Shown piece after piece: positions 1-10,700 of a DNA stretch of 64,000 nucleotides. Positions within the stretch are counted from its first letter, which is position 1; every line of letters begins with the position of its first letter. The notes beneath the pieces were generated by a model. The model had not been told where the DNA came from. It did no database searches and was given only the letters and a program-made list of their open reading frames with translations. The stretch comes from Camelus bactrianus (lineage: Eukaryota; Chordata; Mammalia; Artiodactyla; Camelidae): assembly GCF_048773025.1 (NCBI RefSeq), contig NC_133550.1, forward strand, positions 5,878,176-5,942,175. The letters are read 5' to 3'. The position numbers were made by a program, and so were the translations under genes.

Positions 1-25
1 CAGTCTGTTTCCTAGTGCCGGTTTG

Positions 26-48
26 AAGTTCCTGCAGTTTTCACTGTA
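26..48. other. Imperfect hairpin dyad TGCAGT-TTTC-ACTGTA
   Basis: At 33-48 of the reference monomer a 6-base arm (33-38) and its near complement (43-48) flank a TTTC loop. Five pairs are Watson-Crick and one is G-T. The arm overlaps the PstI-type CTGCAG. Immediately around it, GTTTT and AAAAC also form a 5-base inverted pair. The motif recurs in most monomers. E-type monomers (for example 997-1245) change CTGCAG to CTGCCG and weaken it. Confidence 0.6.
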
Positions 49-74
49 AAACCGATTTGGGGCTCGTACCTCCC

Positions 75-84
75 CATATATATG
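75..84. other. AT palindrome CATATATATG
   Basis: This is a perfect 10-base self-complementary block, flanked by CTCCC on the left and GTATGGAG on the right, which extend an imperfect dyad. It is present in nearly every monomer and is among the most conserved parts of the repeat. It also supplies the ATG at which many spurious reading frames start. In some right-hand monomers the following G becomes A, leaving a pure AT tract. Confidence 0.85.
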
Positions 85-166
85 TATGGAGTGGAGTTTG
101 AAACTGAAAACAAACTTTGTGTTCCCAACAAGCTAGGTGAAGGACGGCTTTCACTCACACTTATCT

Positions 167-178
167 CTCAGAACTGAG
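167..178. other. Dyad CTCAG-AA-CTGAG
   Basis: This is a perfect 5-base inverted repeat around an AA centre, conserved in most monomers of the array. E-type monomers read CTCAGAAATGAG and lose one pair. Variants in 44137-45800 read CAGAACTGTG, which breaks the right arm and also removes an in-frame TGA. Confidence 0.7.
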
Positions 179-222
179 CATGTGGAGAGACTTTCGTTCA
201 TGTAGCAAAAAGGGAATGGTTT

Positions 223-284
223 GCAGGAGAAACTTTTACTCTGGTTTCTCAGTCTGTTTCCTAGTGCAGGTTTGAATTTCCTGC
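223..284. other. Bulged 10-base inverted repeat across the monomer junction
   Basis: GCAGG-AGA-AACTT at 223-235 pairs with AAGTTCCTGC (26-35 of monomers that carry GAAGTTCCTGC), leaving a 3-base bulge. Between the arms lies the junction between neighbouring monomers. In the monomer starting at 250 the right arm is AATTTCCTGC, so the pairing is reduced there. The complementarity is visible in the sequence. No role is known. Confidence 0.4.
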
Positions 285-3200
285 AGTTTTCACTGTAAAA
301 ACGAGTTGGAGCTAGTACATCCCCATATATATGTATAGAGTGGAGTTTGCAATTGAAAAGAAACTTTGTGTTCCCAACAAGCTAGGTGAAGGGCGGCTTT
401 CACACACACTTATATCTCAGAACTGAGCATGCGGAGAGACGTCCGTTCATCTAGCACAAAGGGAACTGTTTGCAGGAGAAAATTTTACTGTGCTTTCTCA
501 GTCTGTTTCCTAGTGACGTTTTGAAGATACTGCAGTTTTCACTCTAAAATCGAGTTGGAGCTCGTACCTCCCCATATATATGTATGGAGTGGAGTTTGCA
601 ACTGAAAAGAAACTTTGTGTTCCCAACAAGCTAGCTGAAGGGCGGCTTTCACACACACTTATATCTCAGAACTGAGCATGAGGAGAGACGTCCGTTCATC
701 TAGCACAAAGGGATCAGTTTGCAGGAGAAAATTTTACTGTGGTTTCTCAGTCTGTTTCCTAGTGACGGTTTGAAGATACTGCAGTTTTCACTCTAAAATC
801 GAGTTGGAGCTTGAACCTCCCCATATATATGTATGGAGTGGAGTTTGCAACTGAAAAGAAACTCTGTGTTCCCAACAAGCTAGGTAAAGGACAGTTTTCA
901 CACACACTTATCTCTCAGAACTGAGCATGTGGAGAGACGTTCGTTCATCTAGCAATAACAGAACGGGTTGCAGGAGAAACTTTTACTCTGGTTTCTCAGT
1001 CTGTTTCCTAGTGCTGGTTTGAAGTTACTGCCGTTTTCACTGTAAAACCGAGTTGGAGCTCGTACCTCCCCATATATATGTACGGAGTGGAGTTTGCAAC
1101 TGAAAAGAAACTTTGTGTTCCCAACAAGCTAGGTGAAGGACGGCTTTCACACACATTTTTCTCTCAGAAATGAGCATGTGGATACATGTTCATTCATCTT
1201 CCACAAAGGGAGCGGGTTGCAGGAGAAACTTTTACTCTGGTTTCTCAGTCTGTTTCCTAGTGCCGGTTTGAAGTTCCTGCAGATTTCACTGTAAAACCGA
1301 TTTGGGGCTCGTACCTCCCCATATATATGTATGGAGTGGAGTTTGAAACTGAAAACAAACTTTGTGTTCCCAACAAGCTAGGTGAAGGACGGCTTTCACT
1401 CACACTTATCTCTCAGAACTGAGCATGTGGAGAGACTTTCGTTCATGTAGCAAAAAGGGAATGGTTTGCAGGAGAAACTTTTACTCTGGTTTCTCAGACT
1501 GTTTCCTAGTGACGGTTTGAAGATACTGCAGTTTTCACTCTAAAATCGAGTTGGAGCTCGTACCTCCCCATATATATGTATGGAGTGGAGTTTGCAATTG
1601 AAAAGAAACTTTGTGTTCCCAACAAGCTAGGTGAAGGGCGGCTTTCACACACACTTATATCTCAGAACTGAGCATGCGGAGAGACGTCCGTTCATCTAGC
1701 ACAAAGGGAACTGTTTGCAGGAGAAAATTTTACTGTGGTTTCTCAGTCTGTTTCCTAGTGACGGTTTGAAGATACTGCAGTTTTCACTCTAAAATCGAGT
1801 TGGAGCTCGTACCTCCCCATATATATGTATGGAGTGGAGTTTGCAACTGAAAAGAAACTTTGTGTTCCCAACAAGCCAGGTGAAGGACAGTTTTCACACA
1901 CACTTATCTTTCAGAACTGAGCATGTGGAGAGACGTTCGTTCATCTAGCAATAAGAGAACGGGTTGCAGGAGAAACTTTTACTCTGGTTTCTCAGTCTGT
2001 TTCCTAGTGCTGGTTTGAAATTACTGCCGTTTTCACTGTAAAATCGAGTTGGAGCACGTACCTCCCCATATATATGTATGGAGTGGAGTTTGCAACTGAA
2101 AAGAAACTTTGTGTTCCCAACAAGCTAGGTGAAGGACGGCTTTCACACACATTTTTCTCTCAGAAATGAGCATGTGGATATACGTTCATTCATCTTCCAC
2201 AAAGGGAGCGGGTTGCAGGAGAAACTTTTACTCTGGTTTCTCAGTCTGTTTCCTAGTGCCGGTTTGAAGTTCCTGCAGTTTTCACTGTAAATCCGATTTG
2301 GAGCTCGTACCTCCCCATATATATGTATGGAGTGGAGTTTGAAACTAAAAAGAAACTTTGTGTTCCCAACAAGCTAGGTTAAGGACGGCTTTCACACACA
2401 ATTATATCTCAGAAATGAGCATGCGGAGAGACCTCCGTTCATCTAGCACAAAGGGATCGGTTTGCAGGAGAAAATTTTACTGTGCTTTCTCAGTCTGTTT
2501 CCTAGTGACGGTTTGAAGATACTGCAGTTTTCACTCTAAAATCGAGTTGGAGCTCGTACCTCCCCATATATATGTATGGAGTGGAGTTTGCAACTGAAAA
2601 GAAACTTTGTGTTCCCAACAAGCTAGCTGAAGGGCGGCTTTCACACACACTTATATCTCAGAACTGAGCATGAGGAGAGACGTCCGTTCATCTAGCACAA
2701 AGGGATCAGTTTGCAGGAGAAAATTTTACTGTGGTTTCTCAGTCTGTTTCCTAGTGACGGTTTGAAGATACTGCAGTTTTCACTCTAAAATCGAGTTGGA
2801 GCTCGAACCTCCCCATATATATGTATGGAGTGGAGTTTGCAACTGAAAAGAAACTCTGTGTTCCCAACAAGCTAGGTAAAGGACAGTTTTCACACACACT
2901 TATCTCTCAGAACTGAGCATGTGGAGAGACGTTCGTTCATCTAGCAATAACAGAACGGGTTGCAGGAGAAACTTTTACTCTGGTTTCTCAGTCTGTTTCC
3001 TAGTGCTGGTTTGAAGTTACTGCCGTTTTCACTGTAAAACCGAGTTGGAGCTCGTACCTCCCCATATATATGTACGGAGTGGAGTCGGCAACTTAAAAGA
3101 AACTTTGTGTTCTCAACAAGCTAGGTGAAGGACGGCTTTCACACACATTTTTCTCTCAGAAATGGGCATGTGGAGAGACGTTCTTTCATGTTCCACAAAG

Positions 3201-5476
3201 GGAGAGGGTTGCAGGAGAAACTTTTACTCTGGTATCTCAGTCTGTTTCCTACTGCCGGTTTGAAGTTACTGCAGTTTTCACTGTAAAACCGAGTTGGAGC
3301 TCGTACCTCCCCATATATATGTACGGAGTGGAGTTTGCAACTTAAAAGAAACTTTGTGTTCTCAACAAGCTAGGTGAAGGACGGCTTTCACACACACTTA
3401 TCTCTGAACTGAGCATGTGGAGAGAGGTTCGTTCATCTAGCACAAAGGGAACGGGTTGCAGGAGAAACTTTTACTCTGGATTCTCAGTCTGTTTCCTACT
3501 GCCGGTTTGAAGTTACTGCCGTTATCACTCTAAAACCGAGTTGGAGCTCGTACTTCCCCATATAAATGTATGGAGTGGAGTTTGCAACTGAAAAGAAACT
3601 TTGTGTTCCCAACATGCAAGGTGAAGTACGGCTTTCACACACACTTATCTCTCAGAACTTATCATGTGGAGAGACTTTCGCTCATCTAGCACAAAGGGAA
3701 AGGTTTGCAAGAGAAACTTTTACCATGATTTCTCAGTCTGTTTCCTACTGATGGTATGTAGTTCCTGCAGTTTTCACTGTAAAACCGAGTTGGAAGTCGT
3801 ACTTCCCCATATATATGTATGGAGTGGAGTTTGCAAATGAAAAGAAACTTTGTGTTCCCAACAAGGTAGGTGAAGTTCGGCTTTCACACACAATTATCTC
3901 TCAGAACTGAGCATGTGGAGAGACGTTCGTTCATCTAGCACAAAGGGAATGGGTTGCAGGAAAAACTTTTACACTGGTATCTCAGTCTGTTTCCTAGACC
4001 CGGATTGAATTTACTGCAGTTTTCACTGAAAAACCGAGTTGGAGCTCGAATTTCCCCATATATATGTATGGAGTGGGGTTTGCAACTGAAAAGAAACTAT
4101 GTGTTCCCAACAAGCTAGGTGAAGGACGTCTTTCACACACACATATCTCTCAGAACTGAGCATGTGGAGAGACGTTCGTTCATCTAGCACCAAGGGAATG
4201 GGTTGCAGGAGACACTTTTTCTCTGATTTCTCAGTCGGTTTCCTAGTGCCGGTTTGAAGTTCCTGCAGTTTTCACTGTAAAACCGTGTTGGAGCTAGTAC
4301 CTCCCCATATATATGTATGGATTGGAGTTTGCAAGTGAAAAGAATCTTTGTGTTCCCAACAAGCTAGGTGAAGGACGGCATTCACACACACTTATCTCTC
4401 AGAACTGAGAATGTGGAGAGCCGTTCTTTCATCTAGCACAAGGGGAACGGGTTACAGGAGAAACTTTTACACTGGTTTCACAGTATTTTCCCTAGTGCCG
4501 GTTTGACGTTCCTGCAGTTTTCACTGTAAAACAGAGTTGGAGTTCGTACCTTCCCATATATATGTATGGAGTGGAATTTGCAAGTGAAAAGAAACTTTGT
4601 GTTCCCAAAAAGCTAGGTGAATGGCGGTTTTCACACACACTTATCTCTCAGAACTGAGCATGTGGAGAGAGGTTCGTTCATCTAGCACAAAGGGAACGGG
4701 TTGCAGGAGAAACTTTTACTCCGGTTTCTCAGTCTGTTTCCTAGTGCCGGTTTGAAGTTACTGCCGTTTTCACAGTAAAACCGAGTTGGAGCTCGTACCT
4801 CCCCATATATAAGTACGGATTGGAGTTTGCAACTGAAAAGAAACTTTGTGTTCCCAACAAGCTACGTGAAGGACGGCTTTCACACACATTTTTCTCTCAG
4901 AAATGAGCATGTGGATATACGTTCGTTCATCTTCCACAAAGGGAGCGGGTTGCAGGAGCAACTTTTACTCTGGTTTCTCAGTCTGTTTCCTAGTGCCGGT
5001 TTGAAGTTCCTGCAGTTTTCACAGTAAAACCGAGTTGGAGCTCGTACCTCCCCATATATATGTATGGAGTGGAGTTTGAAACTGAAAAGAAACTTTGTGT
5101 TCCCAACAAGCTAGGTGAAGGACGGCTTTCACTCACACTTGTCTCTCAGAACTGAGCATGTGGAGAGACTTTCGTTCATCTAGCAAAAAGGGAACGGATT
5201 GCAGGAGAAACATTTACTCTGGTTTCTCAGTCTGTTTCCTAGTGCAGGTTTGAATTTCCTGCAGTTTTCACTGTAAAACCGAGTTGGAGCTAGTACATCC
5301 CCATATATATGTATAGAATGGGGTTTGCAATTGAAAAGAAACTTTGTGTTCCCAACAAGCTAGGTGAAGGGCGGCTTTCACACACACTTATATCTCAGAA
5401 CTGAGCATGCGGAGAGAAGTCCGTTCATCTAGCACAAAGGGATCAGTTTGCAGGAGAAAATTTTACTGTGGTTTCT

Positions 5477-5724
5477 CAGTCTGTTTCCTAGTGACGGTTT
5501 GAAGATACTGCAGATTTCACTCTAAAATCGAGTTGGAGCTCGTACCTCCCCATATATATGTACGGATTGGAGTTTGCAACTGAAAAGAAACTTTGTGTTC
5601 CCAACAAGCTAGGTGAAGGACGGCTTTCACACACATTTTTCTCTCAGAAATGAGCATGTGGATATACGTTCATTCATCTTCCACAAAGGGAGCGGGTTGC
5701 AGGAGAAACTTTTCTCTGGTTTCT
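5477..5724 (+). repeat. Hybrid monomer with 1-base deletion, copy 1
   Basis: The left part is of the GACGGTTTGAAGATACTGCAG / CTCTAAAATCGAG kind. The right part is E type (GTACGGATTGG, ATTTTTCTCTCAGAAATG, CTTCCACAAAGGGAGCGGG). The switch lies between 5529 and 5562, an interval containing the CATATATATG palindrome at 5551-5560. Near its end CTTTTCTCTGG lacks one base, giving 248 bp. The same hybrid with the same deletion occurs at 11948-12195 and 16179-16426. Confidence 0.75.
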
Positions 5725-7467
5725 CAGTCTGTTTCCTAGTGCAGGTTTGAATTTCCTGCAGTTTTCACTGTAAAAACGAGTTGGAGCTAGTACATACCCA
5801 TATATATGTATAGAGTGGAGTTTGCAATTGAAAAGAAAATTTGTGTTCCCAACAAGCTAGGTGAAGGGCGGCTTTCACACACACTTATATCTCAGAAATG
5901 AGCATGCGGAGAGACGTCCGTTCATCTAGCACAAAGGGATCGGTTTGCAGGACAAAATTTTACTGTGCTTTCTCAGTCTGTTTCCTAGTGACGGTTTGAA
6001 GATACTGCAGTTTTCACTCTAAAATCGAGTTGGAGCTCGTACCTCCCCATATATATGTATGGAGTGGAGTTTGCAACTGAAAAGAAACTTTGTGTTCCCA
6101 ACAAGCTAGCTGAAGGGCGGCTTTCACACACACATATATCTCAGAACTGAGCATGCGGAGAGACGTCCGTTCATCTAGCACAAAGGGATCAGTCTGCAGG
6201 AGAAAATTTTACTGTGGTTTCTCATTCTGTTTCCTAGTGACGGTTTGAAGATACTGCAGTTTTCACTCTAAAATCGAGTTGGAGCTCGAACCTCCCCATA
6301 TATATGTATGGAGTGGAGTTTGCAACTGAAAAGAAACTTTGTGTTCCCAACAAGCTAGGTGAAGGACAGTTTTCACACACACTTATCTCTCAGAACTGAG
6401 CATGTGGAGAGACGTTCGTTCATCTAGCAATAACAGAACGGGTTGCAGGAGAAACTTTTACTCTGGTTTCTCAGTCTGTTTCCTAGTGCTGGTTTGAAGT
6501 TACTGCCGTTTTCACTGTAAAACCGAGTTGGAGCTCGTACCTCCCCATATATATGTACGGAGTGGAGTTTGCAACTGAGAAGAAACTTTGTGTTCCCAAC
6601 AAGCTAGGTGAAGGACGGCTTTCACACACATTTTTCTCTCAGAAATGAGCATGTGGATATACGTTCATTCATCTTCCACAAAGGGAGCGGGTTGCAGGAG
6701 AAACTTTTACTCTGGTTTCTCAGTCTGTTTCCTAGTGCCGGTTTGAAGTTCCTGCAGTTTTCACTGTAAAACCGATTTGGGGCTCGTACCTCCCCATATA
6801 TATGTATGGAGTGGAGTTTGAAACTGAAAACAAACTTTGTGTTCCCAACAAGCTAGGTGAAGGACGGCTTTCACTCACACTTATCTCTCAGAACTGAGCA
6901 TGTGGAGAGACTTTCATTCATGTAGCAAAAAGGGAATGGTTTGCAGGAGAAACTTTTACTCTGGTTTCTCAGTCTGTTTCCTAGTGCAGGTTTGAATTTC
7001 CTGCAGTTTTCACTGTAAAAACGAGTTGGAGCTAGTACATCCCCATATATATGTATAGAGTGGAGTTTGCAATTGAAAAGAAACTTTGTGTTCCCAACAA
7101 GCTAGGTGAAGGGCGGCTTTCACACACACTTATATCTCAGAACTGAGCATGCGGAGAGACGTCCGTTCATCTAGCACAAAGGGATCGGTTTGCAGGAGAA
7201 AATTTTACTGTGCTTTCTCAGTCTGTTTCCTAGTGACGTTTTGAAGATACTGCAGTTTTCACTCTAAAATCGAGTTGGAGCTCGTACCTCCCCATATATA
7301 TGTATGGAGTGGAGTTTGCAACTGAAAAGAAACTTTGTGTTCCCAACAAGCTAGCTGAAGGGCGGCTTTCACACACACATATATCTCAGAACTGAGCATG
7401 AGGAGAGACGTCCGTTCATCTAGCACAAAGGGATCAGTTTGCAGGAGAAAATTTTACTGTGGTTTCT

Positions 7468-7716
7468 CAGTCTGTTTCCTAGTGACGGTTTGAAGATACT
7501 GCAGTTTTCACTCTAAAATCGAGTTGGAGCTTGAACCTCCCCATATATATGTACGGATTGGAGTTTGCAACTGAAAAGAAACTTTGTGTTCCCAACAAGC
7601 TAGGTGAAGGACGGCTTTCACACACATTTTTCTCTCAGAAATGAGCATGTGGATATACGTTCATTCATCTTCCACAAAGGGAGCGGGTTGCAGGAGAAAC
7701 TTTTACTCTGGTTTCT
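7468..7716 (+). repeat. D/E hybrid monomer replacing two monomers
   Basis: The block at 1-1245 has D (748-996) followed by E (997-1245). At the matching place here a single 249 bp monomer starts with D markers (GATACTGCAG, GCTTGAACC) and ends with E markers (GTACGG, ATTTTTCTCTCAGAAATG, GGAGCGGG). The switch lies between 7535 and 7553, which brackets the CATATATATG palindrome (7542-7551). Exactly one monomer is missing relative to 1-1245, as expected from unequal crossing over in register. Confidence 0.8.
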
Positions 7717-10700
7717 CAGTCTGTTTCCTAGTGCCGGTTTGAAGTTCCTGCAGTTTTCACTGTAAAACCGATTTGGGGCTCGTACCTCCCCATATATATG
7801 TATGGAGTGGAGTTTGAAACTGAAAACAAACTTTGTGTTCCCAACAAGCTAGGTGAAGGACGGCTTTCACTCACACTTATCTCTCAGAACTGAGCATGTG
7901 GAGAGACTTTCGTTCATGTAGCAAAAAGGGAATGGTTTGCAGGAGAAACTTTTACTCTGTTTTCTCAGTCTGTTTCCTAGTGACGGTTTGAAGATACTGC
8001 AGTTTTCACTCTAAAATCGAGTTGGAGCTCGTACCTCCCCATATATATGTATGGAGTGGAGTTTGCAATTGAAAAGAAACTTTGTGTTCCCAACAAGCTA
8101 GGTGAAGGGCGGCTTTCACACACACTTATATCTCAGAACTGAGCATGCGGAGAGACGTCCGTTCATCTAGCACAAAGGGAACTGTTTGCAGGAGAAAATT
8201 TTACTGTGGTTTCTCAGTCTGTTTCCTAGTGACGGTTTGAAGATACTGCAGTTTTCACTCTAAAATCGAGTTGGAGCTCGTACCTCCCCATATATATGTA
8301 TGGAGTGGAGTTTGCAACTGAAAAGAAACTTTGTGTTCCCAACAAGCCAGGTGAAGGACAGTTTTCACACACACTTATCTTTCAGAACTGAGCATGTGGA
8401 GAGACGTTCGTTCATCTAGCAATAAGAGAACGGGTTGCAGGAGAAACTTTTACTCTGGTTTCTCAGTCTGTTTCCTAGTGCTGGTTTGAAATTACTGCCG
8501 TTTTCACTGTAAAATCGAGTTGGAGCACGTACCTCCCCATATATATGTATGGAGTGGAGTTTGCAACTGAAAAGAAACTTTGTGTTCCCAACAAGCTAGG
8601 TGAAGGACGGCTTTCACACACATTTTTCTCTCAGAAATGAGCATGTGGATATACGTTCATTCATCTTCCACAAAGGGAGCGGGTTGCAGGAGAAACTTTT
8701 ACTCTGGTTTCTCAGTCTGTTTCCTAGTGCCGGTTTGAAGTTCCTGCAGTTTTCACTGTAAATCCGATTTGGAGCTCGTACCTCCCCATATATATGTATG
8801 GAGTGGAGTTTGAAACTAAAAAGAAACTTTGTGTTCCCAACAAGCTAGGTTAAGGACGGCTTTCACACACAATTATATCTCAGAAATGAGCATGCGGAGA
8901 GACCTCCGTTCATCTAGCACAAAGGGATCGGTTTGCAGGAGAAAATTTTACTGTGCTTTCTCAGTCTGTTTCCTAGTGACGGTTTGAAGATACTGCAGTT
9001 TTCACTCTAAAATCGAGTTGGAGCTCGTACCTCCCCATATATATGTAAGGAGTGGAGTTTGCAACTGAAAAGAAACTTTGTGTTCCCAACAAGCTAGCTG
9101 AAGGGCGGCTTTCACACACACTTATATCTCAGAACTGAGCATGAGGAGAGACGTCCGTTCATCTAGCACAAAGGGATCAGTTTGCAGGAGAAAATTTTAC
9201 TGTGGTTTCTCAGTCTGTTTCCTAGTGACGGTTTGAAGATACTGCAGTTTTCACTCTAAAATCGAGTTGGAGCTCGAACCTCCCCATATATATGTATGGA
9301 GTGGAGTTTGCAACTGAAAAGAAACTCTGTGTTCCCAACAAGCTAGGTAAAGGACAGTTTTCACACACACTTATCTCTCAGAACTGAGCATGTGGAGAGA
9401 CGTTCGTTCATCTAGCAATAACAGAACGGGTTGCAGGAGAAACTTTTACTCTGGTTTCTCAGTCTGTTTCCTAGTGCTGGTTTGAAGTTACTGCCGTTTT
9501 CACTGTAAAACCGAGTTGGAGCTCGTACCTCCCCATATATATGTACGGAGTGGAGTCGGCAACTTAAAAGAAACTTTGTGTTCTCAACAAGCTAGGTGAA
9601 GGACGGCTTTCACACACATTTTTCTCTCAGAAATGGGCATGTGGAGAGACGTTCTTTCATCTTCCACAAAGGGAGAGGGTTGCAGGAGAAACTTTTACTC
9701 TGGTATCTCAGTCTGTTTCCTACTGCCGGTTTGAAGTTACTGCAGTTTTCACTGTAAAACCGAGTTGGAGCTCGTACCTCCCCATATATATGTACAGAGT
9801 GGAGTTTGCAACTTAAAAGAAACTTTGTGTTCTCAACAAGCTAGGTGAAGGACGGCTTTCACACACACTTATCTCTGAACTGAGCATGTGGAGAGAGGTT
9901 CGTTCATCTAGCACAAAGGGAACGGGTTGCAGGAGAAACTTTTACTCTGGATTCTCAGTCTGTTTCCTACTGCCGGTTTGAAGTTACTGCCGTTATCACT
10001 CTAAAACCGAGTTGGAGCTCGTACTTCCCCATATAAATGTATGGAGTGGAGTTTGCAACTGAAAAGAAACTTTGTGTTCCCAACATGCAAGGTGAAGTAC
10101 GGCTTTCACACACACTTATCTCTCAGAACTTATCATGTGGAGAGACTTTCGCTCATCTAGCACAAAGGGAAAGGTTTGCAAGAGAAACTTTTACCATGAT
10201 TTCTCAGTCTGTTTCCTACTGATGGTATGTAGTTCCTGCAGTTTTCACTGTAAAACCGAGTTGGAAGTCGTACTTCCCCATATATATGTATGGAGTGGAG
10301 TTTGCAAATGAAAAGAAACTTTGTGTTCCCAACAAGGTAGGTGAAGTTCGGCTTTCACACACAATTATCTCTCAGAACTGAGCATGTGGAGAGACGTTCG
10401 TTCATCTAGCACAAAGGGAATGGGTTGCAGGAAAAACTTTTACACTGGTATCTCAGTCTGTTTCCTAGACCCGGATTGAATTTACTGCAGTTTTCACTGA
10501 AAAACCGAGTTGGAGCTCGAATTTCCCCATATATATGTATGGAGTGGGGTTTGCAACTGAAAAGAAACTATGTGTTCCCAACAAGCTAGGTGAAGGACGT
10601 CTTTCACACACACATATCTCTCAGAACTGAGCATGTGGAGAGACGTTCGTTCATCTAGCACCAAGGGAATGGGTTGCAGGAGAAACTTTTTCTCTGATTT

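Larger units (their letters stand above)
1..249 (+). repeat. Reference satellite monomer (type A)
   Basis: This first full monomer is used as the coordinate system for the internal motifs. It is 249 bp with 108 G+C bases (43%). Landmarks are CTGCAG at 32-37, the T4/A4 dyad around 38-51, the CATATATATG palindrome at 75-84, a C/A-rich tract at about 151-160 and the CTCAGAACTGAG dyad at 167-178. A TTCG sits at 193-196 and TTGCAGGAG at 221-229. As a type A copy it carries GATTTGG at 54-60 and GAAACTG at 100-106. Its CGGG near 217 is mutated relative to most copies. The length equals 83 codons exactly, so reading frames stay in register across monomers. Confidence 0.95.
1..1245 (+). repeat. Five-monomer block A-B-C-D-E
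   Basis: Five distinct monomer types lie in order. A (1-249): GATTTGG and GTAGCAAAAAGGGAATGG. B (250-498): GCAGGTTTGAATTTCC, TATAGAG, GGGCGG. C (499-747): GCTAGCTGAAGGGCGG, GCATGAGG. D (748-996): GCTTGAACC, GGTAAAGGACAG, GCAATAACAG. E (997-1245): ACTGCCG, ATTTTTCTCTCAGAAATG, CTTCCACAAAGGGAGCGGG. This order is the building block of the larger HOR to the right. The matching block at 6721-7716 has only four monomers. Confidence 0.85.
1246..7716 (+). repeat. 26-monomer higher-order repeat, copy 1 (6471 bp)
   Basis: Everything from 1246 recurs 6471 bp later with only scattered single-base differences. Examples of matched sites are 3566/10037, 4770/11241 and 5477/11948. The length is 26 x 249 minus 3. 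The deficit is accounted for by a 2-base deletion near 3402 (TCTCTGAACTG) and a 1-base deletion near 5714 (CTTTTCTCTGG), both shared with copy 2. Inside are A-B'-D'-E' (1246-2241), A'-C-D-E (2242-3237), a block of more varied monomers (3238-4736), then further E, A, B, C and D types. The final four monomers (6721-7716) are A-B-C and a D/E hybrid. Confidence 0.9.

Noticed and set aside
71-90. CATATATATG as a TATA-box promoter in every monomer
   Set aside because: It is a palindromic AT block fixed in all copies. No initiator or other promoter element is recognisable next to it.
150-162. CACACACAC microsatellite
   Set aside because: It is a short constant part of the monomer (3-5 CA units) with little length change. 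Not an independent locus.
193-218. Functional CENP-B box
   Set aside because: TTCG and CGGG are 13 bases further apart than the known motif allows, and the central A is not at its place. Kept only as a low-interest finding.
3566-3751. Recurrent short open frames beginning MYGVEF (also at 10037, 42395, 44137 and others) as a gene family
   Set aside because: They start at the ATG of the satellite palindrome and end at the conserved TAG or TGA of the next landmark. They appear wherever a stop happens to be lost, and overlap open frames on the other strand. No splice, promoter or domain evidence.
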